A stretch of DNA of 64,000 nt from Armillaria gallica (taxonomy: Eukaryota; Basidiomycota; Agaricomycetes; Agaricales; Physalacriaceae). Made by a program: the position numbers and the translations under genes. Of the stretch, positions 1 to 11,102 are shown piece after piece. The notes below the pieces were generated by a model. The model saw nothing but the letters and a program-made list of their open reading frames with translations, ran no database searches and was not told where the DNA came from. Within the stretch, counting starts at the first letter, position 1; the number at the start of each line of letters is the position of its first letter. The DNA is taken from the NCBI GenBank assembly GCA_037576215.1, contig JBANDB010000004.1, positions 7,006,001 to 7,070,000 of the forward strand, given 5' to 3'.

Positions 1-403
1 TTCTGCGACGCCGTCAGCCTGGGTCGCGAAAGCACCGAGATGCTCATGGGCGGGGATCCCATACCATCAGGGATATCTGGAAAATCGCACATGGCGGCTT
101 CCAAGATATCGTCAACAGAGTATGCGGGAGAGGGATGGGCAGATGCACGTGTCAGAGGTGAGACGTCGTGTAGCAGATCCTCAGCGGCGGCCGTGAGCAC
201 TGCGACACTGTTCTCACCATCTAACTCAACATCAACAGCCTCCTGCTCAGACGTGGATGCTCGAATTGCACCATTAGTCTGCAGGTCGTCGACCAAGCCT
301 GGTGTGAAGGTTCGAGTACGCAGGACTCACGTAGATGGAGCCACCGGTCGCTTGGGTCCTCGCTTGGACATCGTTCGCTGTGAGAGCCTGAAGGTATCGG
401 CAA
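1..403 (-). CDS. Partial hypothetical protein running off the left edge
   Basis: I do not recognise this protein. On the minus strand a frame of about 108 codons is open from about base 326 to base 1, rich in Ala, Asp, Ser and Pro (for example SVDDILEAAMCDFPDIPDG). A possible first exon starts at an ATG near 403 and ends at a GTGAGT donor near 330. An intron of about 71 nt, with a CTAAT branch-like site and a cgag acceptor near 260, would join it in phase to the open frame. It is an acidic, probably disordered N-terminus of a larger protein whose body lies outside the window. It is separated from the MULE pseudogene by about 170 bp. Because the reading depends on one inferred intron, it could be chance. 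Confidence 0.3.
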
Positions 404-574
404 GAGAAAGAAAGAAAGGACGCCGGCTGGGCGTGGGCGGCTAGGTGACAGAGATGACTCTCAGACAAAGCGACGATGATGGGTGTAAGAAGCGAAGTCG
501 GCACAGGATCACATGTGCTTGATGTGAAGTTCGAAACAGCGTGGCACTCCTGCCTGCCCCACCTATCCTGTCGT

Positions 575-2622
575 GCCACTTCTAGATATGACAAGCGTGT
601 CCAGAGCATCCATTGCTTCGGTGTGTACCAATGATTCCACAAGTACGCACACAACTGAGATAGTTCATTTGTGAAACAGTACTCATATATTTCGCTTGTA
701 GCAGTTTTGTATATCGTTTCAGCTGTTTTGTACATCCCATCTTCATCGTCTGGGATATCTGGATGGAGATTAAGATGGACCCTGAACATCTCCTTGATAG
801 GTTCTCGGTGTTCAGTGGGACAAAACTCATCATCTAGGTCATGCTCCTTCACTCCTGGTGGGCTTGGCCACACAGGAATTTTATCGCCACCAACACTTAA
901 CAAAGTGAGCAGAGGGAGACAAGTGTTCTGGAATGTATTCAGTATGAGCCATATGTATCTGTTTTGCTTTCACTTACATATTTGTTGACAGGACCATCCT
1001 CCTCAGTCGGAATGGACATGCCAGGTGCCCATGTCAGGTCTATGAAGGAAAAGATTCTATGCGCTTCACATGGGTCATAGTATTGTGGAGGTTTATCTTG
1101 GCTGAGTCGCTTATCAATATATGATACAGCATGCCAGCTGCACAACTGATGCTTGCTGTCAGGTAGCTCAGCTCAGCAGGCGTTGATTTCAGATAGGTCC
1201 TTATCAGTGAGGGTGAACTTGATGGCCAGACATTTGGCAAACACATGTCGGAGCACTTGACAAAGCAGCCACTCCTTTGCCCCTTCTTCTGCGCTACCAT
1301 CGGTGGATGTTGTAAATACGAAAGCCAGTGGTAGTGCCTGTCCCTTTGCTGCACTGACAATGCCATACAGTTCATAACTGAGTTGGTTTGTTTTCCCTGC
1401 GTAATCTATCTGTACATGCATCTCCAAGTCATATGGCTGGAACTTACATGTGGAATCCATGGCAATCTCAACAGTCTCTCCGCCATATTCCTCAAGTACT
1501 TCACGAAATGTGAAAGCAACAGAATGTATGCCGTCTTCATGTGTAATCGGTATGATATCAATATCACATCCTTCAAGCTTCTGAAGAAGCATCATAGCTG
1601 ATTTGACCTGATTGTCATCAAGCCGCCACTGCTTTTCGTTCTTGATCAGCCAGGCAAAATGTATCTGCTTTTCGGTAAGTTCTTTTGCCTTCTGCAGATG
1701 CTTAGAAAGTATCTGATCCCAGATCTGTTGAATACTTAGTATATCATGTTTCATACCAACGGGAAAAATGGAGACCTTGTGAGCAGGCATATTTGCCATC
1801 TCGTCAATAATACTTTTTATTTGACCGTCCAATGAAATATCGCAATATGGAGTGTGCGCTCGATGGTGAGTGAGACGCATGCTGACTTTTGTCATATCCC
1901 CTTCAGAGATCTGGACTCGGAGCCATCCAGCACATTTGAACTGGTCCATGGTCATCCGAGATCTTCTTTTTCGGACATCGTCATGGAGTTTGTTTTTTGT
2001 TTGCTCGCCTTCAAGCTGTGCACAGTAAAATATGTATGTTTTTGTGTCGAGTTTACTCTTGCTTTGTTCAGCTGTCTTATAGCTGCATTATCATGGTAAG
2101 TGTTTAATGAAATGAATGCATCTGTTTTATTACTAACTTGAAATGATATCCTGTAGCCTCTCATACACCTTGTGCAAGATGCTTCACAATATCCTGGCCA
2201 GTAGTAGTTGTTGAAAGTTCTTCTATGCCTTGGAGGTCTACAAACATGTCTAGGTGGAATGCCTTGTCCTTATGGTTGCACAGTAGGTCTGTCACTTCTT
2301 TCCATTTCAAAGTCGCAATCATATCACGGTCTCTGATATGTCGGTTATGATTTCTGGGCTGGGTTGTCTCTGGTCTCTGGTCAGGAGTCTTAACAGGGTG
2401 ATTATTGTCTTTTACCTTGTTTCGATGTGCAGCCTTTATATCATAGCATCTTTGGCATATTTTGACATAGCTCCCAGCCTTTCGAAGATTTACTGGGAAT
2501 GTGTCTTGTGGACCAATGTACGAGCAATTTGCACACTTAATCATTGCATCTATGATATCCTTATATTTCAGTATGTCTTTGTAATTGATTTGGACTTGAC
2601 TTACATGTTGAATCACCTGCAC
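575..2622 (-). pseudogene. MULE-family (Mutator-like) transposase, inactivated
   Basis: This is a decayed Mutator-like transposase of the type expanded in agaricomycetes. An N-terminal zinc-binding part (MIKCANCSY ... KICQRCYD, C-x2-C twice) starts at 2544. It is followed by YCAQLEGEQ, then MDQFKCAGWLRV, then the MULE core IAMDSTCKFQPYDLEM with YELYGIVSAAKGQALPLAFVF, then the motif QLCSWHAVSYIDKRL. A C-terminal part with LCAYLWNHWYTPKQWMLWTR ends near 585, where similarity to the family stops abruptly, so the 3' end is lost. Introns are at about 2137-2093 (45 nt, in phase) and about 977-898. Two in-frame TGA codons interrupt otherwise open frames, at 2163-2161 (between AQGV and EATGYHF) and 1173-1171 (between EINAC and AELPDSKHQL). 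Both positions fit a former CGA arginine codon. No terminal inverted repeats could be identified by eye. Confidence 0.8.
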
Positions 2623-2946
2623 AACGCGATGAGAGGCAATGCGAGGGTACTTGGAGTGAAAATAATTAATCCATGTGATAGGAAATACACTACATAGGGG
2701 GGCACTCTCATTAACTTATTTTTTCTTTGCTTTGCCTACAGTGATTCACATTCTGTTCACTCAAAACAAATAAATAGTGTATTGTGGGCATCCCAAGACT
2801 AACTTTACATGTACGCGAAGTCAGTGATAGAAGAAGTGAAACACGATGGATGTGGTATGGACTTAGCAGCACAGAAGGCATAGGTGGCCAAATGGGGTGA
2901 CCGGTAATGGCATTTGCCAGTCACATGCCAGTTTTTCCCAAGGGTC

Positions 2947-4392
2947 TTACTGGGTGAGTCCATGACACAGTGCCCGTTCAAGCAAGGGATACAACTTTGC
3001 GGACAGTTTGATGTCAAGACAAGTTAAGCAAGAATATCGATGCACGGAAGGCAGTATCTCCCACGAACTAAGGTAGGGTGTCACGGAAGCCACAGCCGAT
3101 GGAGTATGGAACATCTGACTCAACATGAGCTCTTCAGAGGGGATGGAATGCAAAGAGGCTTGGGTAGAATCATGAAACATAGGAAGATCAACAGGAGACA
3201 CAGACAAGTCCAGGCGAAGGCTTCGCATAGTCGGGATGGCAGGTACCATGTATTCCCTGCTTCGAAACGTGTCAGCGCCACTAAGCTCGCGCCATGACCG
3301 GACTTGCTGAGCCGTAGGTTCAGAGGGCGTTAACTGTTACGTGATCAGAACGGGATACCGGTATATGACAATTCGAGCTAACCAAGAATCCATGATACGC
3401 ATTCACAACAGACAGATGGACGAGCTGCATACCGGGGGACAGGATACCCTCTAGGCTGTGCATGCACATCAAACATCCGTCCAAAGTGAGATCAGTCACC
3501 GAAGAGGGTACCATGAAGGGATACGGCAGCCATGGTATGTTGACTGGCGAACACTCGGACCCTCTAATCTCCAACACCATAACATTGGGCAGTACATGTC
3601 AAAAGAAGCATGTAGACCTATATACCCAGTTGATCTGCACAACCTTGCGAACCGTATGAGTGATGTCCCACCTGGATACAAACAACAGAAACGCGAGCTC
3701 GTACACAGCGACCCACAGCACTACAATCTCGTGGTCAAAGCGTCCCCATTGCCAATCTTTCGGCAATCAGAAATACACAGTATGATGGGTATACTGCGTG
3801 ATGACCGCGCACCACAGGTGGGACACCAAACGGGATGAGAGCCTGTTGGGTATGCCCAGGAGCATAAGAATCCGTTTAAGGAACGAAATGTCGGACAACA
3901 CGGATTGAGTAGACAACAATCGGTCCTGAGTGCGTGAAGCGTCATCCGACAAAAGGTCTTCCCCAGTCTGAACAGACCTATCGGTCTTCGCGACAGCCAT
4001 GGAATGAAGTGGATATAGACGAGAAGAGGAGATGAAGAGGTCGACGTCCAGAAAGTCGGAATTCGCAGAGGAGCACGAACCGACTCCTTCGACCATAGGC
4101 GGTAAGACAGGGGCGTTGGCAATACAATGGATATCCGGTGGGGTTAACAAGCATCGGGCTAGTTCCAAAGTCAATGCATAGAAGTTGGCACCTCCTGGCG
4201 AAGCGGACCAGGCTATAGCATCCATGACATACTTATGATATGGATGGGTACCTGCACAAACAACAACATATCAGTCCAGGACAATGTTAAACAAGGCTAG
4301 CAAGTCAACGCACCATCCAATATGGACTTTACTATATGGGCACAGTCGTTATCTGCCTCGTGGTCATTGATATCACTGAACAAGGTAACCAT
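2947..4392 (-). pseudogene. F-box/LRR-like protein, unit A of a tandem array, with two in-frame stops
   Basis: First of three tandem paralogs on the minus strand. Exon 1 starts at an ATG at 4392 and ends FSDINDHEADN ... SILDG at 4314. A 62-nt intron (4313-4252) splices in phase to GTHPYHKYVMDAIAW, a segment shared with unit C. A divergent F-box follows at about 3870-3780 (VLSDISFLKRILMLLG, then LVSHLWCAVI), then the family block LPKDWQWGRF and the leucine-rich motif YPFMVPSSVTDLTLDGC. Two in-frame TGA codons break the frame at 3769-3767 (family position reads Arg before LPxDW) and 3601-3599 (CFF then HVLPNV). Separate C-terminal exons seem to lie at 3249-2947. F-box proteins are substrate adaptors of SCF ubiquitin ligases; this copy cannot make a full product. 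Confidence 0.62.
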
Positions 4393-4543
4393 GTCCACCT
4401 TCACACACAGTACGATATATACAATTCAGATTTGCAGAAAAAATAAGAAGAAAAAAATAACAGAATAACGCACAGGAGGGGAAACAGGTGCAGGTGCAAG
4501 CGCCATGGAATCACCATCAGAGTATCCCATGGGAAGATAGCGC

Positions 4544-4975
4544 TCAGACACCCGGTAAATAGCAGTGAAGGGCAAAGATACGAGTCAATCCAAGTAGCGA
4601 AGACGTCGGCAGATGAAGCAACAGCCACAATGGTAGGGCAGAAAGATTATAAGGGCGACATGTAGCACGCCAGTCATAAAAAATTATAGAAAAATGTACA
4701 GTGTGCAGTCGACGAGATCGACGGAAGAGATCAGATGCAAAACAGGCTAATACGACAGGATAAGTAGCACCTGTAAAACTCGTAGCATACCTACGGTAAA
4801 TCTCAAAAGGAAGCCCACAAATTGACTGCCTTAAGATGGCAAAACAAGCCGAAATGGTAGAGGCATGGATGTCCTGCAACAAAAAAAAATCAGAAGAAGC
4901 ACACATCGAATATATATTAAGGGGAGTCTCCAACCGCCTGACCGCAGGCACAACCATTTTGTTCTGATAAGCCAA
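4544..4975 (-). pseudogene. Possible 5' fragment of another F-box-array member
   Basis: A minus-strand frame containing ISACFAILRQSICGLPFEIY, then an apparent intron, then GATYPVVL resembles the N-terminal pattern of units A and C (helical segment, intron, then GTHPYxxY). No F-box or LRR part follows before unit A begins at 4392, so it would be an orphan 5' piece or chance. The rest of 4400-5380 is AT-rich, with no other gene signal I can support. Confidence 0.2.
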
Positions 4976-5382
4976 AGACTAACCTAATGCAGAACGCAAG
5001 ATTTAGTTTCATGAGCTATATAGAAGCAATCAGCACGTGATAGCATACAGAAAGAAAGAGGATGTACATATTATCCCAGACCGAAATTGTTGCCACCTAA
5101 GAAACAGATACAATTAAACAGAGGGTACTTTGCGCAGATCAAGGAACGCATCATTACGAGTGCATGAAAAGCATGGCTATCAATCCAGAACAGGAAAATG
5201 ATACTGAATCGAAGCGTCCGGAGTAACTGGTTTCGGGTAAGAAGATATAACAGGCAGAATGACCTCTCGCAATCTATAGTCAAACAATCAATTAAATTGT
5301 AAGCATGTCAGAAAAAGTAAACAGAATACAAGGCAAGATTCATTGAACAGCGCAAGTAAAGTATACGTAGCATAACCGGAAC

Positions 5383-7304
5383 CTAAGCGTTAACATCACC
5401 ATTCAAAAGCACCATAGTATCCACCTCGACATAAGATGCAACGGAACGCGTGTACAGCTTGTCAGTTCCAGAAATACACATTTCCATGGTACCAACGAGA
5501 TCTAAACTCATCTTCCCCCTGAAAGGTACGCGCAAGCCGGAACCGGCACCATCCAATACAGGCAACATAGCCTGACGGTTGAGAAAATTAGGTAGAGTGC
5601 CCCTGGCAAATTTGTCGAACATGAAGACAAGGTCAAGCGTGCTGTCCGACTTGGACCTATGATGGGACGACCAGGTCGAAGCAGTTCTCAATGCCCTGGC
5701 AGTGTTGCGAACACTAAATACCACCGTCAAGTGTTTAAGCATGGCAAGGGGCTGGAGGATGATGTTAACCTCAGACAAGTACTGTGGATTTTTCCTGCCT
5801 GCAACAAGGATATGTTAAGCACATGTACAATACGTAGGCAGAACGTATCAACTCACACATAATGACCTTCAAAGTAATGAGGGAGGTCAATACAGACCAC
5901 ATATCCGTTTGGGTAGGCAACATGTTGCGACCGACCATGATATCATCGAGGTGATCCTATTGAAGCGAAGCTGTACAAGAAACATACCATCCTGCACTTG
6001 TCGCAGTGCAAGAGCATCAGTGAGGTCCTTGGTTTTGAACATCTGCATGTACAGTCGGTCATACAGGAGGTTCGCATTAGGCAGCCAATTAATTGGATGA
6101 ACGTCGTCCACAGAAAAATTGATGGTGAGGTGTCGCAGCATGGGTGGCGAGAGAATGGATAGAGCAGAGCGTGGCAGATTGTTGTGCCTCCACAAGGCTG
6201 AATGGAATCCATGCTCTTCGCTATATTCGGGTAGAGGCTGCACAATTTTACCTTAGCAAAACAACACAGCGAGATAAAATCAAAACAGTAACTCACCACA
6301 TGTCCATGTAACATGCCACACAACTCCAGAGTATGCAAACACTTGAGCTGTCATAGCATCCTCTCTATGGAATGATGCTGCATCGAACACTTGACCAGTC
6401 TGACCGTCTCTATAGAGGGAGGCAACAGGAAAGGTGTAGATACCGACGATATGTTGCGATGGGAGCAACCAGCGCTCACACAAATGAACTCCGTCACATT
6501 GGGTAGCAAGTGATAGAAGAAACACACTCGCAGGCAGGGCCAGTTCACGTACGAGATGGAAAGGACATAAGGTGCAATACCCCAGTAGACGATGAAGTAT
6601 GTCATGGCCATATACTGGGCGAGAGCGTATTCGTCCATAAGAGAGGCAAAACCACCAGCATTGACAATCGCAACCTGCCAGTCAGGGCTCAGACGAAGGA
6701 CAAGATGTGCATGGGTAAACCTGGTTGCAACCTGGCACCATTGCCTACAGGTCACATGACTACGTAGAAGGTCCTCCCAAGGAACGTGGCGGAATATATG
6801 GTCCAACAGTTCGAGGGGAAGGAGGAGCAAGTAAGAAGGTGTACCGGTAGGAGGATGGACAGAATGAATGGGATGGTCTAGATAGTCAAATGCACCTATC
6901 ACAGTGGACATGTAGACGCTCGGGAATGCCTGGCAAACTGTGTACATGAAACGAATGACAGACGCATAGTAGACGGAACCAGAAAACCGATCACGGTGAG
7001 TGGCGGCAAGGTCAGAGACTTTACGAACCATCACCATGACCAGATGTGAACCTACGCAATAAAAACATCAAGAACAGAAATGTACAGAGATGGTGAAGTA
7101 TGCACCATCAGCGATAGAAGACTCATTGACGAAACTTGTCTCTGTAGACTCTGCTCGCCCGACGTGTTGCAAAAGCCTTTGTGCGTCAAACTGCAACACT
7201 TTAAATATACCACACAAACCAATAGTTGTAAAACAATGGACCGAAGTATCCAGCAAAGGAGCATCGGAGAATGAGTAAACGCTATCAGTCGAAGGGGGGT
7301 CCAT
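5383..7304 (-). pseudogene. F-box/LRR-like protein, unit B, with one in-frame stop and a frameshift
   Basis: Exon 1 starts MDPPSTDSVYSF at 7304 and ends SSIADG at 7106. A 54-nt intron (7105-7052) joins in phase to exon 2 (7051-6297), which carries the clearest F-box of the array, LPLELLDHIFRHVPWEDLL with CRQWCQVATRF. The block LSPDW and the leucine-rich PFLLPPSIETVRLVKC follow, as in A and C. An in-frame TGA at 6353-6351 sits between HHSIERML and QLKCLHTLEL, which aligns with the uninterrupted SVEGLFSLGTILLCLVL of unit C. Exon 3 begins PLPEYSEEHG near 6239. Around 5960-5980 a single-base slip moves the frame from MFLVQLRFNRI to LDDIMVGRNMLPT. A last intron with a GTGAGT donor near 5846 leads to the final exon, ending DTMVLLNGDVNA at 5383. 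Confidence 0.68.
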
Positions 7305-7595
7305 GAAAGAAAGCGGTGAGAAGGAAGACAAAAAGATACAGAACACAAAAGGAGGGAGGGAGATACGATGACCTCATCTCCATCTTGTGCCGAGCGCAGA
7401 TCCAAGAAGCCAGTATATGCGCTACACATGCTTAACGATGGACAGCAGAAGGTGTATCACTTCAATAGATACAAACCACATGATACAGGAAATTTCGAGA
7501 ACGTATTAGGTAACACAAATATTACACTATTACATTATGGACTTCAACGAAAAAGAGAAGAGCACAAGAAGATGGTATATTGATTTTAAACATAT

Positions 7596-9538
7596 CTAAG
7601 AATAAGAAACAATGCTACGACATGGACTAATAAACGCGACAGTGAACACATCAGATCTTAGCTCGTTCAACAGCTCATCTGCGTAAACTACATCAGATTC
7701 CACCACAGTACATCCATCTCTGACCAAAAGATCAAAATGCAAAGTACCACCAAGTGCAGCGGTACCTAATACATGCGACCCATCCATGATACATCACATC
7801 TGTAGGATGGTAACCATGCAGATGGAACCATGTTTGTCCGGGTCATACAGAAACTCGGCTCTAAACTCAGCGACATGGGAACGCTTGGAATCAGATGTCC
7901 AAGTGTCCACAGTCAAGGCCACAAAGTGCCAAAGTTGAGGCACGACCCAGATGGTCAGTCGTTCCAGACATCGCAAACCGTGTATCTTTGCATGTGAATG
8001 TTGTCCAGGACCTAGCAATATCTGATCAGCTGACAATTGACACCGTCATAAGAATGGATAAAACAACAGAAAACCAAAATACTCATGGTACCGCAGTGTG
8101 AGGTCGAGAAGACTACCCCCGATAACATAACACATCTCCGGTACCAACCCAAACATGTTGTTGCTGAGCGCGAGATCCAAAGACTGGATAAGATCACATC
8201 TCATCCTGAGCGGGAACATCTCAGATGGTGTGAGGAGTTCGTGGAGAGCCTCGCGTTGTGCACTGAATCTGAACAATTGCATGACGAGAGCTCGGACATC
8301 CCATCCGCGTGCTCCAGGAAAGGCATCATCACCCCAAACACGCCTTCCATACGGCGTGACAAGAAAGTCAAGGCAAACATGCCTCAAAGACAGAGGCCGG
8401 GGAAAATGAACCTCACCATGCAGGTGAGAAGACAGGCCAACTGTATCGTGCCATCGTGTTATGGTGGAATCCTCCAATGAGCCGGAGGGGTTGTACAGAA
8501 CAAACTGCACCATCGTAAGCAAACAGATAAGGTCAACACCGATACACGTACAAGAACACTGCACTGCACACTGTCCAGTACCAGGCATAAGAGGATGGTA
8601 CCCAGTGAGAACAGTCCTTCCACACTGTGCTCCAACAAACCGCACCGGACAAGCGTCAGATCATGGATGCTAGGAGGCAATAGAAACGGATATGGGATGT
8701 CCAGTATGGTATGCAACGTACACGCGTCGTTCTCTATAACAACGACGCATACCTTCCGCAACAGATACAGGAAAAAACAGCATGGACTGAGATGCCAGTT
8801 GATGTACCGCACACTCTCGACGGCATCCAACAGTCCATGGCGAACCAAGAATATACACAAAGCCAACTCAGATTCGAGACAGTAGGTCTCGAAGAGTGAC
8901 GCTCGAGCCGATAACATCCAATCAGGAGGAAGACGTAACCTCAAACGACGGTGAGAATATCTGATGGCAACTCCGGCCCAAATGCGACAGACAAGACGAA
9001 TGAACAGGAGAGACGTCTGATCCAAAAAAGAGAATACATTGCCCCAAACGTCATCTGGTATGGAGGTGCCATTCTGGACGAAGGGCATACCATTCAGAAC
9101 GGGAGAGAAAGTTGTGTCGATGGAAGGAATCAGGTCGGGGTAACAAACCAGGACAGAGGAGAAGTGACATAGGAGGGTCGTATAAACCATACTTCTGGCA
9201 GGTACCCCACGCCTGATGACATAGTCACGATATTCGTAATAAGGGTGTGTCCCTGTAAAGCGAGATAAATGAGCATAAGCCCAGACTCGAGGCACATAAA
9301 AAATGAGGGTGAAATGGAGAGGGACGCACCATCCAAAACTGATCTTAGCAAGTCAGGCGGGTCCAACGCAGCATTGAAAACCTTGATACATGCAATAACA
9401 TCGTCCACTTTATGCTGGAAGAGCAAAGGATAACATAAAAATGAGTCAATAAAAGGGACACATATTATGCAAAAAGGAAGGAGGGAGGTCGAACACAAGG
9501 GTACGCACCGTATCAAGCAGTTCAAATCCTGTAGACAT
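7596..9538 (-). pseudogene. F-box/LRR-like protein, unit C, best preserved, late in-frame TGA
   Basis: Exons read 9538-9509 (MSTGFELLDT), 9414-9330 (HKVDDVIACIK ... SVLDG), 9252-8552 and 8504 to about 8070, all joined in phase. The introns are 94, 77 and 47 nt with GTGCGT, GTGCGT and GTACGT donors. The third exon holds the F-box IPDDVWGNVFSFLDQTSLLF with LVCRIWAGVA, then LRLPPDWM, then the LRR-like YPFLLPPSIHDLTLVRC. Exon 4 carries LSLRHVCLDFL. A last exon from about 8033 (DQILLGPGQHS) reads to an in-frame TGA at 7796-7794, and the same frame continues as CIMDGSHVLGTAALGG to 7596. The segment after the stop aligns with the C-terminus of unit B, so the TGA is probably premature. The likely role is an SCF adaptor. 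The exon 4 to exon 5 boundary is uncertain. Confidence 0.66.
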
Positions 9539-9959
9539 AGCAATATAGGGCAGAGATAACGATAGTGATTGTGAGAGCAGGAAATGACGAGATGGATCAA
9601 ATCAAGCGAGAAGTAAAATATGAAGACAAAGAGAGAGAAGGGAAAATAAATGGAGAGAAGTATAATAAGTCGCAAAGAGTATAAGGAAAATCATGTGTAC
9701 AAGCGGGAAGTTCGCTTAGTAATATACAATCACATGATATGTGTCATAAAGCACCCAGTATCAAAAATAGCACCCACTAAATGAAAATATCCCTCAAACG
9801 CCACTAATAGAATTCAGAAGGGTCAACGCCAAGCATCAGAATCACGACAGCATCAGAAAGAGCATATCGACAAATTAGAAGCAAGCAACGTTCATATTAA
9901 CATATACACACAGACCGAATTATTTACCCTAACTACTCTGTGAAGCCTCATCAGACAGC
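9539..9959. other. Gene-free stretch upstream of unit C
   Basis: AT-rich sequence between divergent units, plausibly the promoter region of unit C on the minus strand and of the plus-strand fragment beginning at 9960. I see no repeat or RNA gene in it. Confidence 0.4.
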
Positions 9960-10668
9960 ATGGACTACGAGATGAACATAGCCACCAAGCTGGAAAGGCC
10001 GATACCCACCTCGGACATTTCAATACTTGACATAACACGCAATAAGCATGAAAGATACTGGGTAGAGGTGGCAGGAAATGACACGTTCAGTATAGTAGGA
10101 CAACTGGAGAGAGGAATGTCCCCTATGGCGCATATTCTAGTAAGCTGTCAGTATCAGGAGATATCATTATGGGACTAACATTAATAAGATAAGCGACTTA
10201 AAAGAACACGGATGGTTCGTGCTAACCTGCACCAGCAAAGACGACATGGAAAGTGTACTATTCAACAATCAAGTCAGACTGCTGCGAGACATCATAAGAA
10301 GAGAAGAAAAAGAAGTAAGTTCGCTCTCGAGAATAGGCCCATAATTTTACTCACGAAAGAGACAGTGAAAGGCTGCACCAATCAGTTGGCTCACAAGGGA
10401 AAACTCAAAAGGAATAGTCGTATACATCGACTACAACAAGGTGGTGAGTCATTCAAAAACTCATAGACATGCGATATAACAACAGAACCATACAAGGAAC
10501 TGCACGTGCCATGGGGGGACGAACCAGATGGCGTTATCCCTTACGGGTCCATCGGAGGTCAAGATCTAACCCTGCAAATGGCAGCACACCACCAAGTACA
10601 CGTGTCAGCTAAACTTCAGAAACTCAGCAACACGTGCATGGACCATGATGTGAGCACCGAGATATGAT
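9960..10668 (+). pseudogene. Fragment of an uncharacterised agaricomycete protein
   Basis: Three exon-like segments on the plus strand look coding. The first is 9960-10178 with YWVEVAGNDTFSIVGQLERG and HILVSCQYQEISLWD. The second is about 10195-10315 with SDLKEHGWFVLTCTSKDDM and VRLLRDIIRREEKE, ending at a GTAAGT donor. The third is about 10499-10668 with LHVPWGDEPDGVIPYGSIGG and LTLQMAAHHQVHVSAKLQ, ending in TGA. The composition and motifs resemble an uncharacterised protein I believe is repeated many times in agaricomycete genomes. No function is known to me. The joins between segments are not resolved, and 10340-10490 has no clear frame. It may be an intact small gene or a transposon-linked fragment. 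Confidence 0.4.
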
Positions 10669-11102
10669 ATATATGGCAGTGACTGATGAGGATGCAGATG
10701 TACATAATCAGAGCCACTGACGTTCACATCGTGCCTCAGTAATAAGATAGCTTATTTGTACCATAAAATACAACATTACGACGTTAGAAAGAGGGTGTAC
10801 CAACAAGCAATACAGCAAAAGATAAGCTAAAATGAAAATAAACTCCTTCCCATGCGCCGACATACCAAAAGTACATTAAGATGCAAAACAAGTAAACTGA
10901 CAACAAGAATATGAGAAGAACATACACAACATTGCAAGCTATCAGATTCACAACTGAAGAGATTCACATCAGACAGAGATCATGTAAAGCACACGAGAAT
11001 AAATGATTTAAATTGATGAACATAACAGGCATATAACAAACGATACAACAAACAGCAGCATGTATATAGACAGAAATGAGCACAATAAATGAAGCAAACA
11101 AA
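10669..11102. other. AT-rich spacer
   Basis: I see no open frame longer than about 60 codons and no structured repeat. It separates two convergent gene-like regions. Confidence 0.4.
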
